NCBI GenBank assembly: GCA_041745395.1
Contig: JBGTIZ010000308.1
Location: 1 to 14,921 of the forward strand
Source of the DNA: Hadersleviella sp041745395
GTDB taxonomy: Bacteria; Chloroflexota; Anaerolineae; Promineifilales; Promineifilaceae
Reading direction: 5' to 3'
DNA length: 14,921 bases
The position numbers were made by a program, and so were the translations under genes. Positions 6,562 to 13,936 of this stretch are shown here, one piece after another. Under the pieces are notes generated by a model. The model saw nothing but the letters and a program-made list of their open reading frames with translations, ran no database searches and was not told where the DNA came from. The first letter of the stretch is position 1. The number at the start of each line of letters is the position of its first letter.

Positions 6562-7398
6562 CTACACTCCCCCCCCAAGCTGGATGCCAACTTGGTTGAG
6601 GTGTTCTAGGACGAGGGCTTCGAGACGGGGTTTCATTTCGGCCCCACGGCCGTGGCGAGCTTTGGCAATGAGTACCAGCTTCGCCGTTTGCCCTACCTCA
6701 TCTTCACTAAAAATGTGCCACGGCTCAATCAGGTTCGGCAATTCCAGCATAGCTACCCGACCTAACATCTCTAGCTCGTCAAGGGCAAGATTGAGCTTGC
6801 CGGCAGGTACGATAAGGGTCGTGCGCACTTGCGAGAAAAGCCCTCGGCTAAAGTTGCGCACGGTGCGCACGTCCCCATTGGGAATGATAAACAGTTCGCC
6901 CGTGGGGGCGCGGACATGTGTGGTGCGCAGGGCGACTTGTTCGACCACGCCTTCAACGTCTATATCTGTAAAGGTTACTTTTTCGCCCACAGTGAAGGTG
7001 TTGTCAAACACAATGGCGATACCGGTCAGCACGTCGCTAATAAACGGCCGTGCGCCTAACCCAAAGGCGGCACTGAACAGGCCAATCATCCACACGAGGG
7101 TGTCGGGGCTGACAAAAAGCCCCAGAGTGGCTAAGATAGCCCCGACCACGGCCGTGAGGCTAATGATGCCCGCAAAAATGCCCGTTAGCGTCTCTTTGCG
7201 TTCGGTTTGTGCTTTGGGCGTCGCGGGACGCTCATTTTGCGAGGCCAGACTCACATGCGCCATGTAGCGAGCCAAATAGCGCGCCAGACGATGCACGATA
7301 TAAGCGATGAGCAAAAAGCTTAGAATGAGAAGCAGGTTTCTCAAGACCGGATTGGAACTGATGAAATGGGTTGCGCTGTAGAAATCAATGGATACCAT
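6562..7398 (-). CDS. MscS-family mechanosensitive ion channel
   Basis: A 278-aa small-conductance mechanosensitive channel homologue. Membrane segments are visible at about 19-45, 72-96 and 100-132. The third contains the Gly/Ala-rich pore helix (LFSAAFGLGARPFISDVLTGIAIVFDN, split across residues 107-133), followed by the beta domain with FTVGEKV and the family signature LRTTHVRAPTG then LFIIPNGDV (157-177). The C-terminal alpha/beta domain ends in a Gly-rich tail. The channel releases solutes on hypo-osmotic shock. The start at 7398 has no ribosome site, but a consensus promoter places the RNA start at or within a base or two of the ATG, so the mRNA is probably leaderless. It is divergent from the small membrane protein at 7422. 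Confidence 0.9.
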   Translation of the reverse strand: MVSIDFYSATHFISSNPVLRNLLLILSFLLIAYIVHRLARYLARYMAHVSLASQNERPATPKAQTERKETLTGIFAGIISLTAVVGAILATLGLFVSPDTLVWMIGLFSAAFGLGARPFISDVLTGIAIVFDNTFTVGEKVTFTDIDVEGVVEQVALRTTHVRAPTGELFIIPNGDVRTVRNFSRGLFSQVRTTLIVPAGKLNLALDELEMLGRVAMLELPNLIEPWHIFSEDEVGQTAKLVLIAKARHGRGAEMKPRLEALVLEHLNQVGIQLGGGV

Positions 7399-7405
7399 AA
7401 GAACG

Positions 7406-7434
7406 GTTATAATCTAGGCCAATGTCTCCGTCAA
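7406..7434. promoter_or_regulatory. Overlapping divergent promoters, both near-leaderless
   Basis: Minus strand: TTGACG (7434-7429), a 17-bp spacer and TATAAC (7411-7406), with the MscS-family ATG only seven bases further. Plus strand: a perfect TATAAT (7408-7413), with the ATG of the next gene eight bases further; its -35 is poor. The two -10 boxes share four bases within GTTATAAT. The minus-strand -35 lies inside the first codons of the plus-strand gene. Confidence 0.65.
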
Positions 7435-7859
7435 CCAAAGCAACACGGCCGTTAAGCGTAACCTTTTTGGCCGTAGGGGTTTTTATATTTGGGGCTGTCC
7501 AACTGTGGCAGGCTGGGGCAATTTATAACCAGATGGTTGTATTGGCCTCGTTACCAACGCTTTTTCCCCCGAGTTGGCGTATTGTCGCCGCTCTGCTGTG
7601 GGCGGTGATGGCATTTGTTTTGGCCACGGCCGTGTGGCGCGGCTGGTCGCCCGCCCGCTGGCTCATTCCCTTAGCGGGGAGCGTTTTTCTCATTTACCAT
7701 CTAACTTTAATAGCTACTTCCGTTTCCATCATGGCCCAACGCGGCTGGACGGGAAACTTGTTGCTGGGCAGTGGCCTACTTCTACTAATCAGCTTCATTT
7801 TACATCGCCCCACCGCACGGCCGTTCTTTGCTAACCCAAGGGAGAAAAAAGTCAGCTAG
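7422..7859 (+). CDS. Hypothetical small membrane protein, four predicted TM helices
   Basis: A 145-aa protein of no family I can name. Four hydrophobic segments are visible at about 12-32, 52-72, 81-103 and 112-128, with a short basic N-terminus and a basic C-terminal tail (REKKVS). Conserved-looking Trp/Pro-rich loops (FPPSWRI, WRGWSPARW) join helices 1-3. No ribosome site precedes the ATG. A TATAAT box eight bases upstream implies a leaderless or nearly leaderless message, mirrored by the divergent MscS-family gene. It is followed 68 bp later by the carboxyltransferase on the same strand. Function unknown; codon use and hydrophobic pattern support it being real. Confidence 0.7.
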   Translation: MSPSTKATRPLSVTFLAVGVFIFGAVQLWQAGAIYNQMVVLASLPTLFPPSWRIVAALLWAVMAFVLATAVWRGWSPARWLIPLAGSVFLIYHLTLIATSVSIMAQRGWTGNLLLGSGLLLLISFILHRPTARPFFANPREKKVS

Positions 7860-7927
7860 TCAACAATTCAATCCCTGACTGACAAACCAAACTCCCCACG
7901 CTCTATCTTAGTTCAATAGGAATGCAC

Positions 7928-9475
7928 ATGAGTACCCAACAAATCGAAAAATTACAACAGTTAAGAAACCAATCCCGCGAAGGGGGTGGTGCTGACCGCA
8001 TCGCCAAACACCATGCTCAAGGCAAAATGACCGCCCGCGAGCGCATCGAAGTCCTGCTTGACCCCGGTTCTTTCCACGAACTAGACGCCTTCGTCGTCCA
8101 CCGCGAAACCAACTTTGGCATGGACGAAAAGAAGTTTTTAGGCGATAGTGTTATTACGGGCTGGGGAACCATCGAAGGGCGGCTCGTCTACGTTTACAGC
8201 CAAGACTTCACCGTCTTTGGCGGCAGTCTGAGCCAAGTCCATGCCGAAAAAATTTGCAAAATCATGGATATGGCCGTCAAAAATGGTGCGCCCGTGGTCG
8301 GTATCAACGACTCGGGCGGGGCACGCATCCAAGAGGGCGTCGTCTCTCTGGGCGGTTATGCCGATATTTTCCTGCGCAACACGCTCGCCTCGGGCGTTGT
8401 GCCCCAGATCAGCGCGATTATGGGACCGTGCGCGGGCGGCGCCGTTTACTCCCCCGCCCTGACAGACTTTATCTTCATGGTCAAAAAGACCAGCCACATG
8501 TTTATCACCGGCCCCGATGTCGTGAAAGCGGTCACGGGTGAGGAAGTCACCTTTGAAGAGCTAGGCGGGGCGATGACCCACAACTCGGTCAGCGGCGTGG
8601 CCCACATGGCCGCCGAAACGGAAGAGGATTGCCTCTTCCTCATCCGCGAGATGCTCAGCTATCTGCCTTCCAACAACATGGAAGACGCCCCTTACAAACC
8701 CACCAACGACGATCCCATCCGCGCCGAAAAAGCGCTCGACTCCCTCATACCAGACAATCCCAACAAGCCTTACGACATCAAAGAAGTCATCAAGCTGATT
8801 ATGGATAATGGCGAATTTTATGAAACGCAAGAGCATTTTGCCGAAAACATTGTCGTCGGTTTTGCGCGTTTGGGTGGTCACGCGGTGGGCATTGTCGCCA
8901 ACCAGCCCATGGTTTTAGCGGGCGTGTTAGACATCAACGCCAGTGAAAAAGCGGGACGGTTTGTCCGCTTCTGCGACTGCTTCAACATTCCGCTCATCGT
9001 GTTTGAAGATGTACCAGGCTTCTTACCTGGTCTTGACCAAGAACACAACGGCATTATTAGGCACGGGGCCAAGTTGCTCTATGCGTTCTGTGAAGCGACT
9101 GTGCCCAAAATTACGGTGATCACCCGCAAAGCTTACGGCGGCGCGTACTGCGTGATGAACTCTAAGCACATCCGCTCTGATCTCAACTTTGCGTGGCCCA
9201 CGTCTGAAATTGCGGTGATGGGGCCAGATGGCGCGGTGAATATTGTCTTTCGTCGTGATTTGGTGGAGGCCGAGGATCAGATCAGCAAGAAAGCTGAGTT
9301 GGTGGCTGATTATCGGGAGCGGTTTGCCAATCCGTATGAGGCGGCGCGGCGCGGCTATGTGGATGATGTGATTTTGCCCAGTGAAACGCGGGGACGGCTA
9401 ATCAATGGCCTAAATATGCTCCAAAATAAGCGGGACACAAATCCGCCTAAGAAGCATGGCAATATGCCGCTTTAG
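7928..9475 (+). CDS. pccB: Acyl-CoA carboxylase carboxyltransferase (beta) subunit, PccB type
   Basis: A 515-aa carboxyltransferase that moves CO2 from carboxybiotin to an acyl-CoA. Both crotonase-fold halves are present. The N half has the GGSLSQVHAEKI block, DSGGARIQEG and the oxyanion glycines of GPCAGGAVYSPALTDF (about 166-181), then MFITGPDVVKAVTGEEVT. The C half has DVPGFLPGLDQEHNGIIRHGAKLLYAF and YGGAYCVMNSKH, then FAWPTSEIAVMGPDGAVNI. Length and layout match propionyl-CoA carboxylase beta chains. C408 occupies the position that is Asp in propionyl-specific S. coelicolor PccB (D422), so propionyl versus acetyl preference is open. ATG 7928 is preferred because AGGA lies six bases before it; the in-frame ATG at 7922 is too close. 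It heads the cluster with biotin carboxylase and carrier protein. Confidence 0.92.
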   Translation: MSTQQIEKLQQLRNQSREGGGADRIAKHHAQGKMTARERIEVLLDPGSFHELDAFVVHRETNFGMDEKKFLGDSVITGWGTIEGRLVYVYSQDFTVFGGSLSQVHAEKICKIMDMAVKNGAPVVGINDSGGARIQEGVVSLGGYADIFLRNTLASGVVPQISAIMGPCAGGAVYSPALTDFIFMVKKTSHMFITGPDVVKAVTGEEVTFEELGGAMTHNSVSGVAHMAAETEEDCLFLIREMLSYLPSNNMEDAPYKPTNDDPIRAEKALDSLIPDNPNKPYDIKEVIKLIMDNGEFYETQEHFAENIVVGFARLGGHAVGIVANQPMVLAGVLDINASEKAGRFVRFCDCFNIPLIVFEDVPGFLPGLDQEHNGIIRHGAKLLYAFCEATVPKITVITRKAYGGAYCVMNSKHIRSDLNFAWPTSEIAVMGPDGAVNIVFRRDLVEAEDQISKKAELVADYRERFANPYEAARRGYVDDVILPSETRGRLINGLNMLQNKRDTNPPKKHGNMPL

Positions 9476-9501
9476 GCATGAATAAGGCAGTGAGCCTACT
9501 G

Positions 9502-9583
9502 AAAAAAGGACGAGAGACGAATTACAAAGTACGAATGACCTCTGGACACATCGTCCTTCGTTTCTCGTAATTCGTCCTTTTTA
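9502..9583. repeat. Long imperfect inverted repeat, possible terminator after pccB
   Basis: The ends pair perfectly over 11 bp (AAAAAGGACGA at 9503-9513 with TCGTCCTTTTT at 9572-9582). The interior pairs imperfectly through iterated ACGA/GACGAATTAC-like units. The plus-strand RNA would end in five U, so partial termination between pccB and accC is possible. It may be a dispersed intergenic repeat; similar modular inverted repeats occur at 807-851. Further on, GTGGT/ACCAC (9610-9614 with 9622-9626) forms a small symmetric element before accC. No gene is seen in 9476-9694. Confidence 0.6.
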
Positions 9584-9694
9584 CAGAGCACTCAGACACT
9601 TAGCAACGAGTGGTGCTAATTACCACCACATTTTCCCCACCATCTCTGACCACGCTTTATACCGGTTCGAGTACAAAGAGATAAACGAGAAAAA

Positions 9695-11212
9695 ATGGCA
9701 GAAAACCTACTTACCCAAAAATTTGACAAACTTCTCGTCGCTAATCGCGGCGAAATTGCGGTGCGAATTATTCGCGCCTGCCACGAGTTGGGCATTCGCA
9801 CCGTGGCTGTTTATTCAGATGCTGATCGCAACGCACCCCACGTGCGCTATGCGGATGAAGCGTATCATATTGGCCCCTCGCCCGCCGCTGAGAGTTATTT
9901 GCGGGTGGACAAATTGCTGGAAGTGGCTAAGAAATCGGGCGCGACGGCGGTTCATCCTGGCTATGGCTTTTTGGCGGAACGGGCCCATTTTGCCCAGGCT
10001 TGTTATGACGCAGGCATTGTTTTTGTGGGGCCACCGCCCAACGCGATTGATACGATGGGCAATAAACAAGTTGCTCGAGCCACGGCCGTGGCCGCTGGTG
10101 TGCCTGTTGTACCCGGCACAGAAGCTGGGCTGAGCGACGACGAACTCTTAACCGCTGGCGAAAAAATCGGCTTTCCCCTCTTGGTCAAAGCGGCGGCAGG
10201 CGGCGGCGGCAAAGGGATGCGCCCCGTACATAAAGCGGAGGAGTTAGCTGGGGCGATTGCCGGAGCGCGGCGTGAGGCGTTGGCCTCTTTTGGCGATGGC
10301 ACGGTCTATCTCGAAAAGCTCATTACCCACGGCCGTCATATCGAGATTCAGGTGTTGGCCGACTCATTCGGCAACGTGATTCATCTCGGCGAGCGGGAAT
10401 GCTCGCTTCAGCGGCGGCATCAAAAATTGGTCGAGGAATGCCCCTCCCCCTTCGCTGATGAAGATTTGCGCCAGCGCATGGGCGCCGTGGCCGTGGCGGC
10501 CGCTAAGGCGGTTGGTTATGTCAGCGCGGGAACGGTGGAGTTTTTGGTAGACCAAGAGAAAAATTTCTACTTTTTAGAGATGAACACCCGCTTGCAGGTA
10601 GAGCATCCTGTCACGGAGCTGGTGACGGGCGTGGACATTGTGCAGGAGATGTTGCGCATTGCCCGGGGGCGCAAGTTGCGCCAAACGCAGGCGGACATCA
10701 AAATGGAAGGGTGGGCGATTGAGTGCCGCGTCAATGCGGAAGACCCTTACCAAAACTATATGCCGTCTACGGGCAAAATCACGACGATGCGTATCCCTAC
10801 TGGCCCCGGCGTGCGCGTGGATACAGGCGTTTTTGAGGGGGCGGTTATTAGCCCTTATTATGACTCGATGATTAGCAAGCTCATTTGCTACGGCAACAAT
10901 CGGGCTGAAGCGATTTTGCGGATGCGTCGCGCCTTATCGGAATATCATATTTTGGGGGTGCAGACGAACATTCCTTTCCATGAAAGCATGATGGAAACGC
11001 ACCGCTTTTTGTCCGGCTATTTTGACACACAATTTGTCGAAAATGAGTGGAGCATCACGGAACACGCTTATGACCATGAGCGGGAAGCGGCCATTATGGC
11101 GACGCTGGTGGCGTATGAACAAAGCCTGCGCTCTAGCCAGATGGTGGCGCCCGGGGCGCGAGACACGAGCAATTGGAAATGGCTTAGCCGCTGGGAAAGG
11201 TTGAAGCGGTAG
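9695..11212 (+). CDS. accC: Biotin carboxylase subunit of acyl-CoA carboxylase
   Basis: A 505-aa ATP-grasp biotin carboxylase that uses ATP and bicarbonate to carboxylate biotin on the carrier protein. It opens with KLLVANRGEIAVRIIRA (about 12-28). Residues matching the E. coli AccC active site are all present: K124, K165, the glycine loop GGGGKGM (169-175), H215, K244, E282, E295, N297, R299 (EMNTRLQVEH) and R345. It is about 55 residues longer than E. coli AccC. The extra C-terminus ends in WKWLSRWERLKR, like stand-alone subunits derived from PccA/PycA-type proteins. The ribosome site is weak (purine-rich ACGAGAAAAA before ATG). A carrier protein starts 80 bp downstream; 505 plus 171 residues roughly equals a fused PccA alpha chain, so this looks like a split alpha subunit. 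Confidence 0.93.
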   Translation: MAENLLTQKFDKLLVANRGEIAVRIIRACHELGIRTVAVYSDADRNAPHVRYADEAYHIGPSPAAESYLRVDKLLEVAKKSGATAVHPGYGFLAERAHFAQACYDAGIVFVGPPPNAIDTMGNKQVARATAVAAGVPVVPGTEAGLSDDELLTAGEKIGFPLLVKAAAGGGGKGMRPVHKAEELAGAIAGARREALASFGDGTVYLEKLITHGRHIEIQVLADSFGNVIHLGERECSLQRRHQKLVEECPSPFADEDLRQRMGAVAVAAAKAVGYVSAGTVEFLVDQEKNFYFLEMNTRLQVEHPVTELVTGVDIVQEMLRIARGRKLRQTQADIKMEGWAIECRVNAEDPYQNYMPSTGKITTMRIPTGPGVRVDTGVFEGAVISPYYDSMISKLICYGNNRAEAILRMRRALSEYHILGVQTNIPFHESMMETHRFLSGYFDTQFVENEWSITEHAYDHEREAAIMATLVAYEQSLRSSQMVAPGARDTSNWKWLSRWERLKR

Positions 11213-11292
11213 AGCAGGATACAAGGTTCATGGTGCATGGTACGATGTAACTGGCTGATAGAGTGATAGACTCATAACATTGAGAAGAGCAG

Positions 11293-11808
11293 ATGAAATA
11301 TATTACGACGGTTAATAAGAAGGAATTCAGCATTGAGTTGCTGGATGATAAGCAGATTTTGGTCAATGGGGAGTCGTTTGAGCTAGATTTTCAGATGCTG
11401 GGTAGCGGGGGGCTAGTGTCGCTATTGCTGAATCAGCGCTCGTTTGAGGGGGCGGTGGATGAGCATGATGAAGGGTGGTGGCAGGTTTTGTTGCGGGGCG
11501 AGGTGTATGAGGCCACGGTGCAGGATGAGCGCGTGTATCGGCTGGCGAAGGCGCGGGGTGAACTGGCGGCGGATACGGGCGAGGTCATGATTAAGTCGCC
11601 GATGCCCGGCGTCATTGTGAAAACGCCGGTACAGGTGGGGGATACGGTGCGCCAAGGGCAAACGGTGATTATTTTGGAATCCATGAAAATGGAGAATGAG
11701 CTGAAGGCTACGCGGGATGCGGTTGTTTTGACGGTGAAGGTCGCGGCGGGGCAGGCGGTGGAAAAGAATGAGGTTTTGCTTGTGATTGGGGATGCGGACG
11801 CAGGTTAA
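11293..11808 (+). CDS. Biotin carboxyl carrier protein of acyl-CoA carboxylase
   Basis: A 171-aa carrier with a C-terminal biotinyl domain (about 97-168). The domain has the signature ESMKMENEL, making K132 the biotinylated lysine, and the paired MPGVIVKTPVQVGDTVRQGQ strand. The first about 95 residues are a beta-rich domain without the Ala/Pro linker of E. coli AccB; it may correspond to the BT-like contact domain of PccA chains, binding the carboxyltransferase. AGAAGAG lies close before the ATG. It follows accC by 80 bp and precedes the CYTH gene by 6 bp, so the three are probably one transcript. AccB and PycB-like carriers are alternatives, but the pccB/accC neighbourhood favours an acyl-CoA carboxylase. 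Confidence 0.9.
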   Translation: MKYITTVNKKEFSIELLDDKQILVNGESFELDFQMLGSGGLVSLLLNQRSFEGAVDEHDEGWWQVLLRGEVYEATVQDERVYRLAKARGELAADTGEVMIKSPMPGVIVKTPVQVGDTVRQGQTVIILESMKMENELKATRDAVVLTVKVAAGQAVEKNEVLLVIGDADAG

Positions 11809-11814
11809 CGAGTG

Positions 11815-12423
11815 ATGTTTGAAGTCGAGGTTAAGTTTTATGTGACGGAACTCACGGCCGTGCGTAATCGTTTGCTGAGTTTGGAAACAAGCCAGCTAAA
11901 AGCGGCGCGACTGTATGAGCGCAACGTGGTTTTTGACACGGCCGTGGACACCCTCCGCCACAACCAGCAACTGCTCCGCCTGCGCCAAGACGAAAACGTG
12001 CGCCTCACCTTCAAAGGCCCCGCTCCTGACCAGCAAGCCCAGTCACAGGCCAAAGTACGGGAAGAAATCGAAGTGACGCTTGATAACTTTGACCAGATGG
12101 CGCACATTTTGGGCAAGCTCGGTTTTGCGCCCGTGCTTACGTACGAAAAATACCGCGAAACCTTTGAGGTGGGGGCGGTGGAAGTGGTGTTGGACGAACT
12201 GCCTTACGGCCATTTTGTCGAGCTAGAGGGGCCAGATGAAGCGTTGCGCTCGCTGGCCGCACGATTGGGCTTGGACTGGTCTAAACGATTGCTGACCAAT
12301 TATTTGGCGATGCTGACGCAGGTGCAGGCGGTCTACGCTCTGGATTTTGTTGACCTGACGTTTGCTAATTTTGCGGATGTATCTGTGGATGGGGCCATGC
12401 TATGGGGCGAAGGGAAGATGTAA
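11815..12423 (+). CDS. CYTH-domain protein (class IV adenylate cyclase / triphosphatase-like)
   Basis: A 202-aa member of the CYTH superfamily, whose tunnel fold binds triphosphate and divalent metal. The N-terminal ExExK signature is E3-V-E5-V-K7. Further charged tunnel positions are R55 and R57 (LRLR), K67 (LTFKGP), R82-EE, K112/R114 (EKYR), D127-E128 and E136/E138 (FVELEG). Members act as CyaB-type adenylate cyclases, thiamine triphosphatases or inorganic triphosphatases, and which applies here cannot be told. ATG 11815 begins six bases after the carrier-protein stop; a GTG at 11812 is the only alternative. This spacing implies coupled translation with the carboxylase genes, although no functional link between them is known to me. 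A terminator follows. Confidence 0.85.
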   Translation: MFEVEVKFYVTELTAVRNRLLSLETSQLKAARLYERNVVFDTAVDTLRHNQQLLRLRQDENVRLTFKGPAPDQQAQSQAKVREEIEVTLDNFDQMAHILGKLGFAPVLTYEKYRETFEVGAVEVVLDELPYGHFVELEGPDEALRSLAARLGLDWSKRLLTNYLAMLTQVQAVYALDFVDLTFANFADVSVDGAMLWGEGKM

Positions 12424-12450
12424 GTGTGAATTTATTTTAGCTCTTTGAAG

Positions 12451-12484
12451 AAAAACACGGCCGTGTCCACGGCCGTGTTTTTTT
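12451..12484 (+). terminator. Intrinsic terminator built from two ACGGCCGT palindromes
   Basis: An A-run, CACGGCCGTG, a two-base gap, CACGGCCGTG and seven T form a near-perfect stem of about 13 bp after the CYTH gene. Each arm is itself the genome-typical decamer palindrome. It ends the carboxylase/CYTH transcript. The flanking A and T runs suggest it could act in both directions, but no minus-strand gene reads into it here. Confidence 0.85.
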
Positions 12485-12508
12485 ATTCCCCCAAAGCCCC
12501 AAATAGAG

Positions 12509-12514
12509 TATAAT
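12509..12514 (+). promoter_or_regulatory. Candidate -10 box of the amidohydrolase gene
   Basis: A perfect TATAAT lies 67 bp before the ATG and just after the terminator. The -35 region at 17-bp spacing (TTCCCC) is weak. The transcript would carry a leader of about 60 nt. Confidence 0.45.
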
Positions 12515-12581
12515 CTTAGACAATCATCTAACAAGATGCGCCCTGCAAACCCAATCCACAAAATTCAAAAGGACAAAACTG

Positions 12582-13769
12582 ATGTTAGACAAAGCGACAG
12601 CCATCAAAGATGAAATCATCCGCCTGCGGCGCGACATTCACCAACACCCTGAACTCAGTTTTCAAGAAGTGCGCACGGCCGCGATCGTGGCCGACACCCT
12701 ACAAGAAATTGGCTTCACCGACATCAAAACCCAAGTCGGGCGCACTGGCGTCGTCGCCCAAATTGGCAACGGCGACGGCCCCACCATCGGCATTCGCGCC
12801 GACATGGACGCTCTGCCCATCAGCGAAAAAACAGACGTGCCGTTTAAGTCCCAAAATGGGGGCGTGATGCACGCCTGTGGACACGACACCCACACGGCCA
12901 TGCTCTTGGGCGCGGCTCATCTGCTCCGCCAAAGCTTTGCCGAAGAAGGGGAAAAATGGCAGGGTAATATACGCTTTTTGTTCCAGCCGTCAGAAGAAAA
13001 ATTTGATGACCAAGGCGTGAGCGGTGCGACGGCCATGATTGCCGATGAGGCGCTGGCTGATTTGGATGCGGTGCTGGCTTTGCACATCATCTCTAATTTG
13101 CCCAGCGGCAAAATCTTTGTTAACGATGGCTACAGCATGGCGGCTGTGGACACCTTTGAGGTGTGGGTGCGTGGTGACGGGGGTCACGGAGCCTACCCGC
13201 ACGGTGGGAGCGACCCACTCTTTATGCTCAGCACTATTTTACCCAATTTATACGCCATTCCCTCCCGCAAAATTGACCCCCTCGAGCCATGCGTGGTTAG
13301 CTTGGGCGAGATTCGGGGAGGCGCGGCGGCCAACGTGATTCCCAGCGAGGTTTATCTTCAGGGCACGATTCGCTCCATGTCGGCCGAGGTGCGGGAGACG
13401 CTCTGGGCAGAGGTGGAAAACTGTTTCCGGCTGGTCGAAGGGCTGGGCGGTAGCTATGAATTTAAGCTGAGCAAAGGCTATCCGCCGCTTTTTAATCATG
13501 CCGCAGTAAACGATTGGGTGCGGGCAGTAGCTTCTGATTTGGCGGGGGAGGAGACGGTCGTGACGCATCCATTTGGCATGGGCGGCGAGGATTTTGCCTA
13601 TATGACGCAGAAAGCGCCTGGGGCGATGTTCTTGCTGGGGGCGCAAGTGCCAGGTGGGGGCACGCATCATACGGATTTGTTTGATGTGGATGAAGATGTG
13701 TTTCCGTTGGGCACGGCCGTGTTAGCCGAAACGGCTCGCCGCTTTGTATTGGGCACATACAACAAATAA
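12582..13769 (+). CDS. M20D-family metallo-amidohydrolase
   Basis: A 395-aa zinc amidohydrolase/peptidase of the M20D group (hippurate, N-acyl-amino-acid and IAA-amino-acid hydrolases; thermostable carboxypeptidase). RRDIHQHPELSFQE (16-29) is the family opening. Metal and catalytic residues are visible: D74/D76 in IRADMDALPI, C99 and H101 in HACGHDTH, E138-E139 in QPSEEK, H168 in LALHI and H362/H363 near the end (GGTHHTD). The dimerisation domain (about 185-295) begins with GGHGAYPH. The enzyme cleaves an acyl or aminoacyl amide; the substrate is unknown. No signal peptide is seen, so it is cytoplasmic. AAGGA lies about eight bases before the ATG. It is monocistronic, between a terminator and the TetR promoter region. 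Confidence 0.9.
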   Translation: MLDKATAIKDEIIRLRRDIHQHPELSFQEVRTAAIVADTLQEIGFTDIKTQVGRTGVVAQIGNGDGPTIGIRADMDALPISEKTDVPFKSQNGGVMHACGHDTHTAMLLGAAHLLRQSFAEEGEKWQGNIRFLFQPSEEKFDDQGVSGATAMIADEALADLDAVLALHIISNLPSGKIFVNDGYSMAAVDTFEVWVRGDGGHGAYPHGGSDPLFMLSTILPNLYAIPSRKIDPLEPCVVSLGEIRGGAAANVIPSEVYLQGTIRSMSAEVRETLWAEVENCFRLVEGLGGSYEFKLSKGYPPLFNHAAVNDWVRAVASDLAGEETVVTHPFGMGGEDFAYMTQKAPGAMFLLGAQVPGGGTHHTDLFDVDEDVFPLGTAVLAETARRFVLGTYNK

Positions 13770-13824
13770 GGGAAGCGTCCAGCTACACGAATGATTAAAC
13801 ATTGCCTGACAGGTTCTAAACACC

Positions 13825-13867
13825 TTGACAAATGGTGTATAAATCAGATAGCCTAACGATTGTTAGG
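13825..13867 (+). promoter_or_regulatory. TetR-gene promoter with overlapping operator palindrome
   Basis: TTGACA (13825-13830) is followed at 16-18 bp by weak -10 choices (GATAGC or TAGCCT, 13847-13854). CCTAAC-gatt-GTTAGG (13852-13867) is a perfect inverted repeat over the -10/start region, the expected place for autorepression by the TetR-type protein encoded next. ACAAATGGT (13828-13836) is repeated inverted as ACCATTTGT (13907-13915). Confidence 0.55.
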
Positions 13868-13936
13868 TTCATGCCCAAAGAAGTTGTCTGATATCTACCA
13901 TCATTTACCATTTGTTAGCAACGGAGATTGTTTTTC

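Noticed and set aside
7879..7909. CTGACA ... TATCTT as the pccB promoter
   Set aside because: The 19-bp spacer is long and the -10 weak; transcription may instead continue from the membrane-protein gene.
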